NCBI GenBank assembly: GCA_016218905.1
Contig: JACRCS010000124.1
Location: 1-31,319, forward strand
Source: Deltaproteobacteria bacterium
GTDB lineage: Bacteria; Desulfobacterota_C; Deferrisomatia; Deferrisomatales; JACRMM01
Length of the DNA: 31,319 nt
Direction of reading: 5' to 3'
In this document: positions 7,153 through 14,202 of the stretch, in pieces
How positions within the stretch are numbered: the stretch's first letter is position 1
Layout of the letters: every line of letters starts with the position of its first letter
The notes under the pieces: generated by a model
Database searches by the model: none
Seen by the model: only the letters and a program-made list of their open reading frames with translations
What the model was told of the DNA's origin: nothing
Translations under genes and position numbers: made by a program

Positions 7153-8997
7153 ATGAGCACGAAATTCACGAGTCCGCACGACATCGAGAAGATCCCCGGA
7201 ACCGAGGGCTGGGAGCGCATGTATCCCTATCACTACCAGTTCTCGAAGGAAGACCCCGCCCGCGCCGAACACGAGGAGAGTCAGCTCTGGTACTACGACG
7301 GCCTCCACTACCCCGAGCCGCACTACCCCTTCGACCTCATCTGGGACGAGGCCTGGTTCCTCGCCCTGTCCCAGAACACCACCCGAACGTTCTGCGTTCC
7401 GCCGGCGCTCGGCATCGACCACCGGATCGTGAACGGCTACGTCTACATCACGCCCGTGGGGGTCAAGGACCCGGAAGAGGTGGGCAGGCGCGTACCGCTC
7501 TTCATGGAGCGGGCGGGCTACTACTATGAAAACTGGGACAAGCTCTACGGAGATTGGCAGGTAAAGGTCAAACAGCTCCTGGCCGAGCTCGAAGCCGTTC
7601 AGTTTACGCCGCTTCCCGATGTCGAAGACAAGACGCTGGTCTTCGAGAACAAGGGCATCGGGAGCGGTTTCAACCTCCTCACGCAGTACGACGATCTCAT
7701 CCAGATGGGACTCAAGATCTGGCAGTACCACTTCGAGTTCCTCAACATCGGCTACGCCGCGTATGTCACCTTCATCAACACGGCCAACACAATCTTCCCG
7801 GACATCCCCATCTCGACGCTCACGAAGATGGTCGCCGGCGTGGACGTGGTGCTCTATAAGCCCGACGCCGAGCTGATCCGGCTGGCGAAGCTCGCCATCG
7901 ACCAGGGCCTCGACCGTCTGTTGGAACAGAACCTCGACGCGTCGACCGCCATGGCGGAGATGGAGAAGAGCTCGCAGGGCAAGTACTGGCTGAGCGAGCT
8001 CGAAAAGGCCCGCTACCCCTGGTTCTACATCTCGACCGGCACGGGCTGGTACCACCACCACATCTCCTGGAACGACGACCTCAACGTCCCCTTCGCCTCC
8101 ATGCGGATGCACCTCCAGGCCATCAAGGCGGGCAAGCACGTGGGCCGTAAGACCGCAGAGGTCGTCGCCGAGCGCGAGAGACTCATCGAAGAGTACCGGT
8201 CTTTGATCTCCAACGACGCCGATCGCGCCTCCTTCGATCAGACGCTCGCCATCTCCCAGAAGGTCTTCCCCTACGTCGAGGACCACTGCTTCTACGTCGA
8301 GAACTGGTTCCACAGCATCTTCTGGAACAAGATGCGGCAGGTCTCGGACATCCTCGTGAAGGCGGGCTTCTTCAAGGATCGGGAGGACATCTGGTACTTG
8401 AAGCGCGGCGAGATCCGGGACGCACTGTGGGACCACGTCACCAGCTGGGCGAGCGGCACGCTGGCGCGCGGCCCGTCCTACTGGCCGAAGGAGATCGAGT
8501 GGCGCAAGGGCGTCCTGAAGAAGTTCCAGGAGTGGACGCCTCCCCCGGCCCTGGGCACGCCGCCGGACGTAGTGACCGAGCCTTTTACGATCGTCCTCTG
8601 GGGCGTCACCACCGACGTCCTGAAAAAGTGGCTGAAGAGCGCCGAGGCCCAGGTCGGTGCCGCGTCCGACGAGTTGCACGGTTCCCCGGGTTCGTCGGGG
8701 GTCGTGGAAGGCCCTGCCCGAGTGGTTAAGAGCGTCGAAGAGTTGGCCCAGCTCAAGGAGGGGGAGATCCTCGTGGCCACGACGACCTCCCCGAGCTGGG
8801 CGCCCGCCTTCACCAAGATCGTCGGTGCGATCACGGACGTGGGCGGCGCCATGTGTCACGCGGCCATCGTCTGCCGCGAGTACGGCTTGCCGACGGTCGT
8901 CGGCACCGGCAACGGCACCTCAAAGATCAAGACCGGCGACGTCATCCGGATCGACGGGGACGAGGGCACCGTCACCATCGTGAAGAGGGCAGCCTAG
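7153..8997 (+). CDS. Phenylphosphate synthase-type 70-kDa subunit (phosphohistidine protein)
   Basis: 614-aa protein with a PEP-utilising-enzyme swivelling domain at its C-terminus. TTTSPSWAPAF is followed by TDVGGAMCHAAIVCREYGLP, and the phosphoryl-carrying His is residue 569 by my count. The N-terminal 500 residues (IPGTEGWERMYPYHYQF, WDEAWFLALSQ, STGTGWYHHHISWNDDLN, ITIVLWGVT-like segments) match from memory protein 1 of phenylphosphate synthase from Thauera aromatica, including the histidine position. It would take phosphate from the ATP-grasp partner at 9151-10215 and pass it to a phenol or alcohol. GGAAGGGAG precedes the ATG. It lacks the ATP-binding and PEP-binding parts of ordinary PEP synthase. 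Substrate remains open because no UbiD-type phenylphosphate carboxylase lies nearby in view. Confidence 0.87.
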   Translation: MSTKFTSPHDIEKIPGTEGWERMYPYHYQFSKEDPARAEHEESQLWYYDGLHYPEPHYPFDLIWDEAWFLALSQNTTRTFCVPPALGIDHRIVNGYVYITPVGVKDPEEVGRRVPLFMERAGYYYENWDKLYGDWQVKVKQLLAELEAVQFTPLPDVEDKTLVFENKGIGSGFNLLTQYDDLIQMGLKIWQYHFEFLNIGYAAYVTFINTANTIFPDIPISTLTKMVAGVDVVLYKPDAELIRLAKLAIDQGLDRLLEQNLDASTAMAEMEKSSQGKYWLSELEKARYPWFYISTGTGWYHHHISWNDDLNVPFASMRMHLQAIKAGKHVGRKTAEVVAERERLIEEYRSLISNDADRASFDQTLAISQKVFPYVEDHCFYVENWFHSIFWNKMRQVSDILVKAGFFKDREDIWYLKRGEIRDALWDHVTSWASGTLARGPSYWPKEIEWRKGVLKKFQEWTPPPALGTPPDVVTEPFTIVLWGVTTDVLKKWLKSAEAQVGAASDELHGSPGSSGVVEGPARVVKSVEELAQLKEGEILVATTTSPSWAPAFTKIVGAITDVGGAMCHAAIVCREYGLPTVVGTGNGTSKIKTGDVIRIDGDEGTVTIVKRAA

Positions 8998-9007
8998 GCA
9001 GGAGAAA

Positions 9008-9034
9008 CCCGGGCGGGGGAGGTCCCCGCCCGGG
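9008..9034 (+). repeat. 11-bp perfect GC hairpin between the two synthase-subunit genes
   Basis: CCCGGGCGGGG (9008-9018) pairs exactly with CCCCGCCCGGG (9024-9034) across a GAGGT loop, starting ten bases after the stop codon. No T-run follows. It is suited to a partial terminator, RNase barrier or mRNA 3' stabiliser that sets the ratio of the two subunits. Confidence 0.7.
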
Positions 9035-9150
9035 GCCACCTTTCGGACCACAGGCGGGGCAGTGAGAGCTCGGCCGGTGTTCATCGCGAAGATCAGGGAG
9101 ATTGGGACATGTCGGTTGCATTTGAGAAGTCGGATTGGGAGGGGGCGACG

Positions 9151-10215
9151 ATGACGGAGAAGGCGACGCGCCTCACGCTCTGGTACAACGAGCTGGAGGG
9201 CAACGACTACGAGCTCGTGGGAAAGAAGAACGCGAATCTCGGCGAGATGATGAAGAGCGGTATCCCGGTGGCGCCGGGTTTCGCGCTCACGCTCAAGGCC
9301 AACGACCTCTTCATGGTGGAGAGCGGGATCCGGGATGAGCTCGCGAAGTACATCTCGGGGCTCGGCGAGGTGACCCTGGAGAAGTCGAAGGCCGCCGCCG
9401 ACTTCGCGACGCAGCTCATCGAGGGGGCAACGGTGCCGGCTGCCATTGTCGACGAGGTCTGCGGCGAGTACCGGAAGCTCTGCGACCTGGCGCAGACGAA
9501 GGACGTGCCCGTGGCCGTGCGCTCGAGCGGCGCGGTCTCGATGCCCGGTCAGATGGAGACGTACCTGAACATCCGGGGCGAGAAGGATCTGATCCGGTAC
9601 ATCGTCAAGACCTGGGCGAGCGCCTACCAGGTGGAGGCGATCACGTACCGACTGAACAAGGGGATGGGCTTCCTCTTCAACATCGGCGTCGGCATCCCGA
9701 AGATGGTCAACTCCCGCGTCTCCGGGGTCGTCTTCACGCTCAACCCCCTCAACGGCGACCGCTCGAAGATCGTGGTGGACGTCAGCTACGGGCTTGGGGA
9801 GGCGGTCGTGAGCGGCCTCGTCACGCCCGATAACTTCCTCGTGGACAAGGTGACGTTGAACCCGATCCGGACGACGAAGGGAAGCAAAGAGGTCAAGTGC
9901 GTCTACAACGAGTGCGGCAGCGACATCCAGACCGTCACCTGCTGCGAGGAGGACCGGGACAAGGTCTGTGTGACGTCCCAGGAGCTCGCCGAGATCTGCC
10001 GCGTGTCGAAGCTGATCGACCGGTACTACGGCAAGCCTTACGACATCGAGTTCGCCATCGACGCGGATTTCCCCTTCCCGGAGAACCTGATCATCCTGCA
10101 GGTGCGGCCGGAGTCGGTCTGGTCGAAGAAGCAGGAGCAGACCCGGACCGAGGAGAAGAAAGACGCCATGGACCGCATCGTCAGCCAGCTCGTGACGGGG
10201 GTGCGACTGAAGTGA
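9151..10215 (+). CDS. Phenylphosphate synthase-type 40-kDa subunit (PEP synthase/PPDK N-terminal ATP-grasp domain)
   Basis: 354-aa stand-alone version of the nucleotide-binding part of PEP synthase and pyruvate phosphate dikinase. ELVGKKNANLGEM at the N-terminus, VAVRSSGAVSMPGQMET (closer to the PPDK form), GVVFTLNPLNGDRS, VDVSYGLGEAVVSGLVTPD and DIEFAID...LQVRPE near the end are the family blocks. It should bind MgATP and move the beta-phosphate to the histidine of the partner, giving AMP and Pi. Start: the ATG at 9151 has GGGAGGGGG seven to nine bases upstream; the ATG at 9109 also has an acceptable site (AGGGAG) and would add 14 residues. It follows the 70-kDa subunit gene after 153 bp carrying a strong hairpin. 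Confidence 0.88.
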   Translation: MTEKATRLTLWYNELEGNDYELVGKKNANLGEMMKSGIPVAPGFALTLKANDLFMVESGIRDELAKYISGLGEVTLEKSKAAADFATQLIEGATVPAAIVDEVCGEYRKLCDLAQTKDVPVAVRSSGAVSMPGQMETYLNIRGEKDLIRYIVKTWASAYQVEAITYRLNKGMGFLFNIGVGIPKMVNSRVSGVVFTLNPLNGDRSKIVVDVSYGLGEAVVSGLVTPDNFLVDKVTLNPIRTTKGSKEVKCVYNECGSDIQTVTCCEEDRDKVCVTSQELAEICRVSKLIDRYYGKPYDIEFAIDADFPFPENLIILQVRPESVWSKKQEQTRTEEKKDAMDRIVSQLVTGVRLK

Positions 10216-10321
10216 CAGACGCAGGGGCGGGCCGCGAGCTGGTGCTCCGCGCCCGCGTGGAGTCCGGAAAGAGCGAGGCCGGGGCAGACGAGTGCACCTT
10301 GGTCCTGGAGGGCGTGGGAGG

Positions 10322-11353
10322 ATGCCGTACCACGGTGCGGTAAAGGATCGGCAGATCGAGGCTTGCCTCAACCACCCGGTCGAGGGGGAGGGCAACGGCT
10401 TCGACCGCGTCCGCCTCGCCCCGGACCTCCCCGACTTCGCTTTCGAAGAGATCGACACCTCCTGTGAGGTGCTCGGCAAGAGACTCTCGCTCCCGCTCCT
10501 GATCTCTAGCCTCACCGGTGGCGGACGCCGCTCCGAGGCGCTCAATCGCACGCTCGCCGAGGCGGCCCAGGCGCTGGGGCTCGGGATGACCGTCGGTTCC
10601 CAGCGCCTGATGCTGGAGCACCCGGAGCTGGCGACGAGCTTCCGGGTGCGGCGGTGGGCGCCCGACATCCTCCTCTTCGCCGACCTCGGCCTGGTCCACC
10701 TCACTGCGGGCCTGGGAGAGGAGGCTTGCCGCCGGGCCGTGGAGGAGATCGGGGCCGACGCCCTCGTGTTATACGTCAATCCCATCCACGAGGTCCTGCA
10801 GGACGGCGGGAGCACGAACTTCCGGGGTCTGCTCGACCGTCTCCGCGAACTCTGCGGGCGCTTTCCCTACCCGGTCATCGTGAAGGAGGTCGGCTATGGC
10901 TTCTCCGAGGCGAGCCTGCGTCGCCTCGCGGGCTGCGGCATCGCCGGGCTGGACGTGTCGGGGAAGGGTGGAACCGACTGGGCGCGGGTGCAGAGGGCGA
11001 TGTGGCGTACCGGACCGGTGGACGCCTTCGCCGACTTTGGAGTTCCCGCCGCGGAGAGTCTCGAGGCCGCCCTGCGCCTGCTCCCGGAGGGAGTGACGGT
11101 CTTCGCCTCGGGCGGCATCCGGAACGGGGTGGAGATCGCGAAGGCGCTCGCCATGGGCGCGTCTTGCGCGGGGATGGGGCTGCCTTTCCTGCGGTGGGCC
11201 GACGAGTCTCGGGAGAGGGTGGTGCGGGAGGTGGGGAGGCTTGAAGAAGAGCTTCGGATCGGCATGTGGTACGCCGCCGCGCGGGACCTGAGGGCGCTCA
11301 GGGGGAAGGCGCAGAGCGCCCGTTCTGAGTTCTGCGTTCCGCGTTCTCGGTAG
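10322..11353 (+). CDS. fni: Type 2 isopentenyl-diphosphate isomerase-like FMN protein with altered active site
   Basis: 343-aa TIM-barrel flavoprotein of the IDI-2 family: SSLTGGG, VGSQR, VIVKEVGYGFS, GLDVSGKGGTDW, FASGGIRNGVEIAKALAMGA are the FMN-binding blocks. Family members interconvert IPP and DMAPP. However, the usual active-site string H-x-N-x-x-Q-E reads Y-V-N-P-I-H-E here, so the catalytic Gln is His and the His is Tyr. The following PEGD/N-type loop reads DGGST, and the N-terminal RKxxH phosphate-binding motif reads VKDRQ. Activity on IPP is therefore doubtful. The start at ATG 10322 has GGAGGG nine bases upstream. Its last 10 or so residues are encoded by a heptad repeat array. It is fourth in the PpsAB-like operon. 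Confidence 0.82.
   Translation: MPYHGAVKDRQIEACLNHPVEGEGNGFDRVRLAPDLPDFAFEEIDTSCEVLGKRLSLPLLISSLTGGGRRSEALNRTLAEAAQALGLGMTVGSQRLMLEHPELATSFRVRRWAPDILLFADLGLVHLTAGLGEEACRRAVEEIGADALVLYVNPIHEVLQDGGSTNFRGLLDRLRELCGRFPYPVIVKEVGYGFSEASLRRLAGCGIAGLDVSGKGGTDWARVQRAMWRTGPVDAFADFGVPAAESLEAALRLLPEGVTVFASGGIRNGVEIAKALAMGASCAGMGLPFLRWADESRERVVREVGRLEEELRIGMWYAAARDLRALRGKAQSARSEFCVPRSR
11322..11349. repeat. Array of four degenerate 7-bp units (GTTCYNN)
   Basis: Four contiguous heptamers beginning GTTC cover the last codons of the IDI-2-like gene and stop one base before its TAG. The tail of that protein is therefore repeat-encoded. Confidence 0.75.
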
Positions 11354-11375
11354 GACGCTGTTCAGGGGAGGGGCC

Positions 11376-12077
11376 ATGGCGAAGACCACGCAGCACGCTG
11401 CACGCGGCACGCGAAACGCCGTCGCCGCCGTTCTCTTCGACTTCGAGGGCACGCTCGTCGACTTCCAGTGGCGCCTGGAGGAGGCGGAGGCGGCGCTGCG
11501 CGCGGCCCTGGCAGAACTCGCCTTCGATCTCTCGCTCTTCGCGGGCGACAACTACGCGATGCTGCGTACCCGGGCGCTCCAGCTCGCTTCCACCGCGTCT
11601 GTGAAGGCGGAGGTGGAGCGGCGTTTCGCGGAGCTCTACGACCGCTACGACGAGGACGCTCTCTCGCGCTGGCGGCCCCGGCCGGGGGCCTCGGAGCTCC
11701 TCGACCGGCTCTCCCGGGGAGGAGTTCGCCTGGGGCTGGTGACGAACATCGGCCGCCGGGCCATCGACGCCGCGCTGCCGCGGGTTGGCCTTGGAGGCTT
11801 CTTCGGGGCGGTCGTCACGCGAAACGACGTCCGCCTCGCGAAGCCGAGCGGGGAAGGGATCCGAAAGGCCCTGCGGATGCTCCGCTGCGTCCCGGAGGAG
11901 GCGCTCTTCGTGGGCGACAGCCTCTCGGACGTGGGCGCCGCCCGCGACGCCGGCGTCCGGGTGGCGCTCGTCGCCGGAGGAGAGCCTCCGGCCCCTGAAC
12001 TGGAGGCCCGCCCTCCCGACCACTCGCTGACGGGGCTCCACCGGGTTCCAGACCTCCTCCCGCGCCTTCCTGCCTGA
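11376..12077 (+). CDS. HAD-superfamily phosphatase-like hydrolase
   Basis: 233-aa haloacid-dehalogenase-type hydrolase. Motif I is LFDFEGTLVD, where the second Asp of the usual DxD is Glu. Motif II is LVTN, the motif III Lys is in RLAKPSG, and motif IV is FVGDSLSDVGAARDAG. A helical cap lies between about residues 30 and 105. Such proteins hydrolyse small phosphate esters. In this operon it could remove phosphate from an intermediate made by the PpsAB-like pair or from a prenyl phosphate; this is inferred from position only. AGGGGAGGGG precedes the ATG, 22 bp after the IDI-2-like stop. Residues 4-14 are encoded by a heptad array and precede the conserved domain. Confidence 0.87.
   Translation: MAKTTQHAARGTRNAVAAVLFDFEGTLVDFQWRLEEAEAALRAALAELAFDLSLFAGDNYAMLRTRALQLASTASVKAEVERRFAELYDRYDEDALSRWRPRPGASELLDRLSRGGVRLGLVTNIGRRAIDAALPRVGLGGFFGAVVTRNDVRLAKPSGEGIRKALRMLRCVPEEALFVGDSLSDVGAARDAGVRVALVAGGEPPAPELEARPPDHSLTGLHRVPDLLPRLPA
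11387..11421. repeat. Array of five degenerate 7-bp units (CACGCNN)
   Basis: Five contiguous heptamers, four starting CACGC and the last AACGC, encode the non-conserved N-terminal extension of the HAD protein. With 11322-11349 it brackets the junction of two genes. Confidence 0.75.
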
Positions 12078-12117
12078 TCTCCTGCCGCTCGGTCGCTGGT
12101 CGCTCCGCTCCCGTTAT

Positions 12118-12183
12118 CAGTTCTCGGTTTTCGGTCTTCGGTTCTCGGTTTTCAAACCGACAACTGACAACCGACAACCGATT
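12118..12183. repeat. Inverted heptad arrays (CGGTNNT then ACCGACA)
   Basis: One CAGTTCT and four CGGTNNT heptamers (12118-12152) are followed by four heptamers of consensus ACCGACA (12156-12183). The two halves carry complementary CGGT and ACCG cores and meet in the hairpin CGGTTT-TC-AAACCG at 12146-12159. The layout parallels the 9-bp array at 771-833. It is the main content of the 235-bp gap between the HAD gene and the ABC transporter. Confidence 0.75.
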
Positions 12184-12312
12184 ACTTCTTTCTGTAGATG
12201 ATCCGGCCCGGCTCAGGTCGTACGGCGAGAGCCTCGGCCGCGGCACGGTTGCATCCTGCCTCCCTTGGTAGAAGCTGGTGCTCGAGGGAACTTCACCGGG
12301 TCGGGAGGCGCG

Positions 12313-14088
12313 ATGCTGGAGCGGGCAAAGATCCTCGGCAGGGGCGTCTGGGAACTCACTTGGCCGTATTGGCGTTCCGAGGAGCGCTGGACGGCCCGGC
12401 TCCTCCTGGCAGCGATCCTTGGCCTGAACCTGGGGACGGTCTACATCTCGGTCCAGATCAACCGCTGGCAGGCGAGCTTCTACAACAGCCTCGTCGCGAA
12501 GGACGTCTCCGTCTTCCTCAGCCAGATCGGCCGTTTCTCCTACCTCGCCGCCGCCTACATCGCCATGGGCGTCTACCAGCTCTACCTGAACCAGATGCTC
12601 CAGATCCGCTGGCGCCGCTGGCTAACCGCGACCTCTCTCGAAAAGTGGCTCGGGGGACATACGTATTACTTCATGGAGCTCATCGACCGCGGAACCGACA
12701 ACCCGGATCAGCGCATCGCCGAGGACCTGCGGGCCTTTGTGGAGATCACCCTTTCCCTGGTGCTCGGGGTGGTCAACGCCGCCGTCACCCTGGGAGCCTT
12801 CCTGGTGGTCCTCTGGTCGCTCTCGGGCTCCTTCTCGTTTGCAGCCCCGGACGGCCGCACCTACGTGATCCACGGCTACCTCGTCTGGGCGGCGCTCCTC
12901 TACTCGGCCGTCGGAACGTACCTGACGCACCGGGTGGGGCGCCCGCTGATCGGGCTCAACTTCGATCAGCAGCGCTACGAGGCGGACTTCCGCTTCCAAC
13001 TCGTCCGCCTGCGGGAGAACGCGGAGAGCGTCGCCTTCTACGGGGGGGAGAGGGGAGAGGAGCGGACCCTGAGCGAGCGGTTCGCGGCCGTCTTTTCGAA
13101 CTGGTGGGCGATCATGAAGGCGCAGAAACGCCTGACGTGGTTCACCTCGGGGTACGGTCAGGCCTCCGTGATCTTCCCGGTGCTGATGATCGCGCCGAGG
13201 TACTTCCGGGGTGAGATCCAGCTGGGCGGGCTCATCCAGACCACGGCGGCCTTCGGGGAGGTCCAGGGCTCGTTGAGCTGGTTCGTCGGGGCGTACCCCG
13301 CCATCGCCCAATGGAAGGCCGTGGTGGACCGCCTGATCGGCTTCCGCGAGGCCATGGCGCGGACGGCGGAGCGAAGAAGGGCGGAGTCGGAGCTGATCGT
13401 CCACCGCACTCCCGAGCCGCGGCTGGCCCTGGAGGACGTGGAGGTGCGGCTGCCGGACGGCGCCGTCCTCCTCTCCGATATTTCGTTCGCGGTGGAGCCC
13501 GGCGAACGGGTCCTCCTCACCGGTCCCTCGGGCGTGGGGAAGAGCACGCTACTGAGGCTCCTCGCCGGCCTCTGGCCTTTCGGCCGGGGCCGGATTCTCC
13601 TGCCGGAGACCGGGCGTTTTCTCTTCCTGCCGCAGAAGGCGTACCTGCCGATGGGTACGCTCCGGGAGGTGGTCTCTTACCCCAGCCTCCCCGACGCCTT
13701 CGGAGCGGCCGAGGTGACGGAGGCGCTGGAAGTCTGCGAGCTCGGTCACCTCGCCGAGGAGCTCGACCGGGTCCGCTTCTGGTCCATGCAGCTCTCCGGG
13801 GGCGAGCAGCAGAGGGTCGCCTTCGCTCGCGTGCTCCTCCACCGGCCGGAGTGGCTCTTCATGGACGAGGCCTCCGCCGCCCTGGACGAGGCGACGGAGC
13901 GGAAGCTCTACCGGACCGTCGACGAAAGGCTGCCCGGGACCGCCATCGTGAGCGTCGGGCACCGCCGCGCGCTCTCCGAGCTACACCGGCGGAGCCTCCG
14001 TCTTGACCGGGACGCGGAGGGCAGGGGTGTGCTGAAGCCGTTGCCGAGCTGCGCCGGCGGGGCGGGACTGCCCGACGAGGAGGGCTAG
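12313..14088 (+). CDS. SbmA/YddA (ABCD-like) ABC transporter, fused permease and ATPase
   Basis: 591-aa half-transporter. The N-terminal membrane domain (about residues 1-330) carries several hydrophobic segments (near 25-50, 75-95, 150-180, 185-215, 285-310). The C-terminal ATPase has Walker A GPSGVGKST, signature LSGGEQQRVAFAR, Walker B LLHRPEWLFMDEASAALDE and H-loop SVGHR. The membrane-domain text (WQASFYNSL, IRWRRWLT, NPDQRIAED) is typical of the YddA/SbmA/BacA and peroxisomal ABCD group, which move acyl-CoAs, peptides or vitamin-like compounds. ATG at 12313 has GGGAGG six bases upstream; a TTG at 12265 is dismissed. It may export or import a pathway compound, but the 235-bp gap makes co-transcription uncertain. 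Its TAG lies inside the CTAG of a mobile element. Confidence 0.92.
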   Translation: MLERAKILGRGVWELTWPYWRSEERWTARLLLAAILGLNLGTVYISVQINRWQASFYNSLVAKDVSVFLSQIGRFSYLAAAYIAMGVYQLYLNQMLQIRWRRWLTATSLEKWLGGHTYYFMELIDRGTDNPDQRIAEDLRAFVEITLSLVLGVVNAAVTLGAFLVVLWSLSGSFSFAAPDGRTYVIHGYLVWAALLYSAVGTYLTHRVGRPLIGLNFDQQRYEADFRFQLVRLRENAESVAFYGGERGEERTLSERFAAVFSNWWAIMKAQKRLTWFTSGYGQASVIFPVLMIAPRYFRGEIQLGGLIQTTAAFGEVQGSLSWFVGAYPAIAQWKAVVDRLIGFREAMARTAERRRAESELIVHRTPEPRLALEDVEVRLPDGAVLLSDISFAVEPGERVLLTGPSGVGKSTLLRLLAGLWPFGRGRILLPETGRFLFLPQKAYLPMGTLREVVSYPSLPDAFGAAEVTEALEVCELGHLAEELDRVRFWSMQLSGGEQQRVAFARVLLHRPEWLFMDEASAALDEATERKLYRTVDERLPGTAIVSVGHRRALSELHRRSLRLDRDAEGRGVLKPLPSCAGGAGLPDEEG

Positions 14089-14202
14089 TGTCCCCGGGAA
14101 GTTCCTTCCTGCTATTCAGCCCCTGCGTTGGCCGAACGGCGCTGCTTCGCCGCCGTTCGTCCTGCTGGTTGCGATGCACGAACTAACCGCACGGGACACT
14201 AG
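14085..14202. mobile_element. MITE-like element, copy A, bounded by CTAG
   Basis: 118 bp including CTAG at both ends (14085-14088, 14199-14202). Terminal inverted repeats start TGTCCC and GGGACA. A central palindrome GGCCGAACGGCG...CGCCG(C)CGTTCG forms a hairpin. The copy at 30940-31060 matches it end to end in the opposite orientation; 22568-22650 is a partial copy. The left CTAG supplies the TAG stop of the ABC transporter and the right CTAG supplies the stop of the minus-strand ADP-ribosylglycohydrolase. There is no coding capacity, so it would have been moved by a transposase in trans. Confidence 0.8.

Noticed and set aside
7126..8859. 577-codon antisense frame opposite the phosphohistidine subunit
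   Set aside because: It is a compositional shadow with no recognisable motif; the plus-strand gene has full family motifs and a ribosome-binding site.
8920..10815. 631-codon antisense frame spanning three plus-strand genes
   Set aside because: It crosses gene boundaries of three well-supported genes and has no domain signature.
10322..11353. Lactate oxidase or IMP dehydrogenase assignment for the flavoprotein
   Set aside because: The SSLTGGG, VGSQR and DVSGKGGT blocks are specific to the IDI-2 family despite altered catalytic residues.
12118..12183. CRISPR-like appearance of regularly repeated units
   Set aside because: Units are 7 bp and contiguous, with no spacers and no cas genes nearby.
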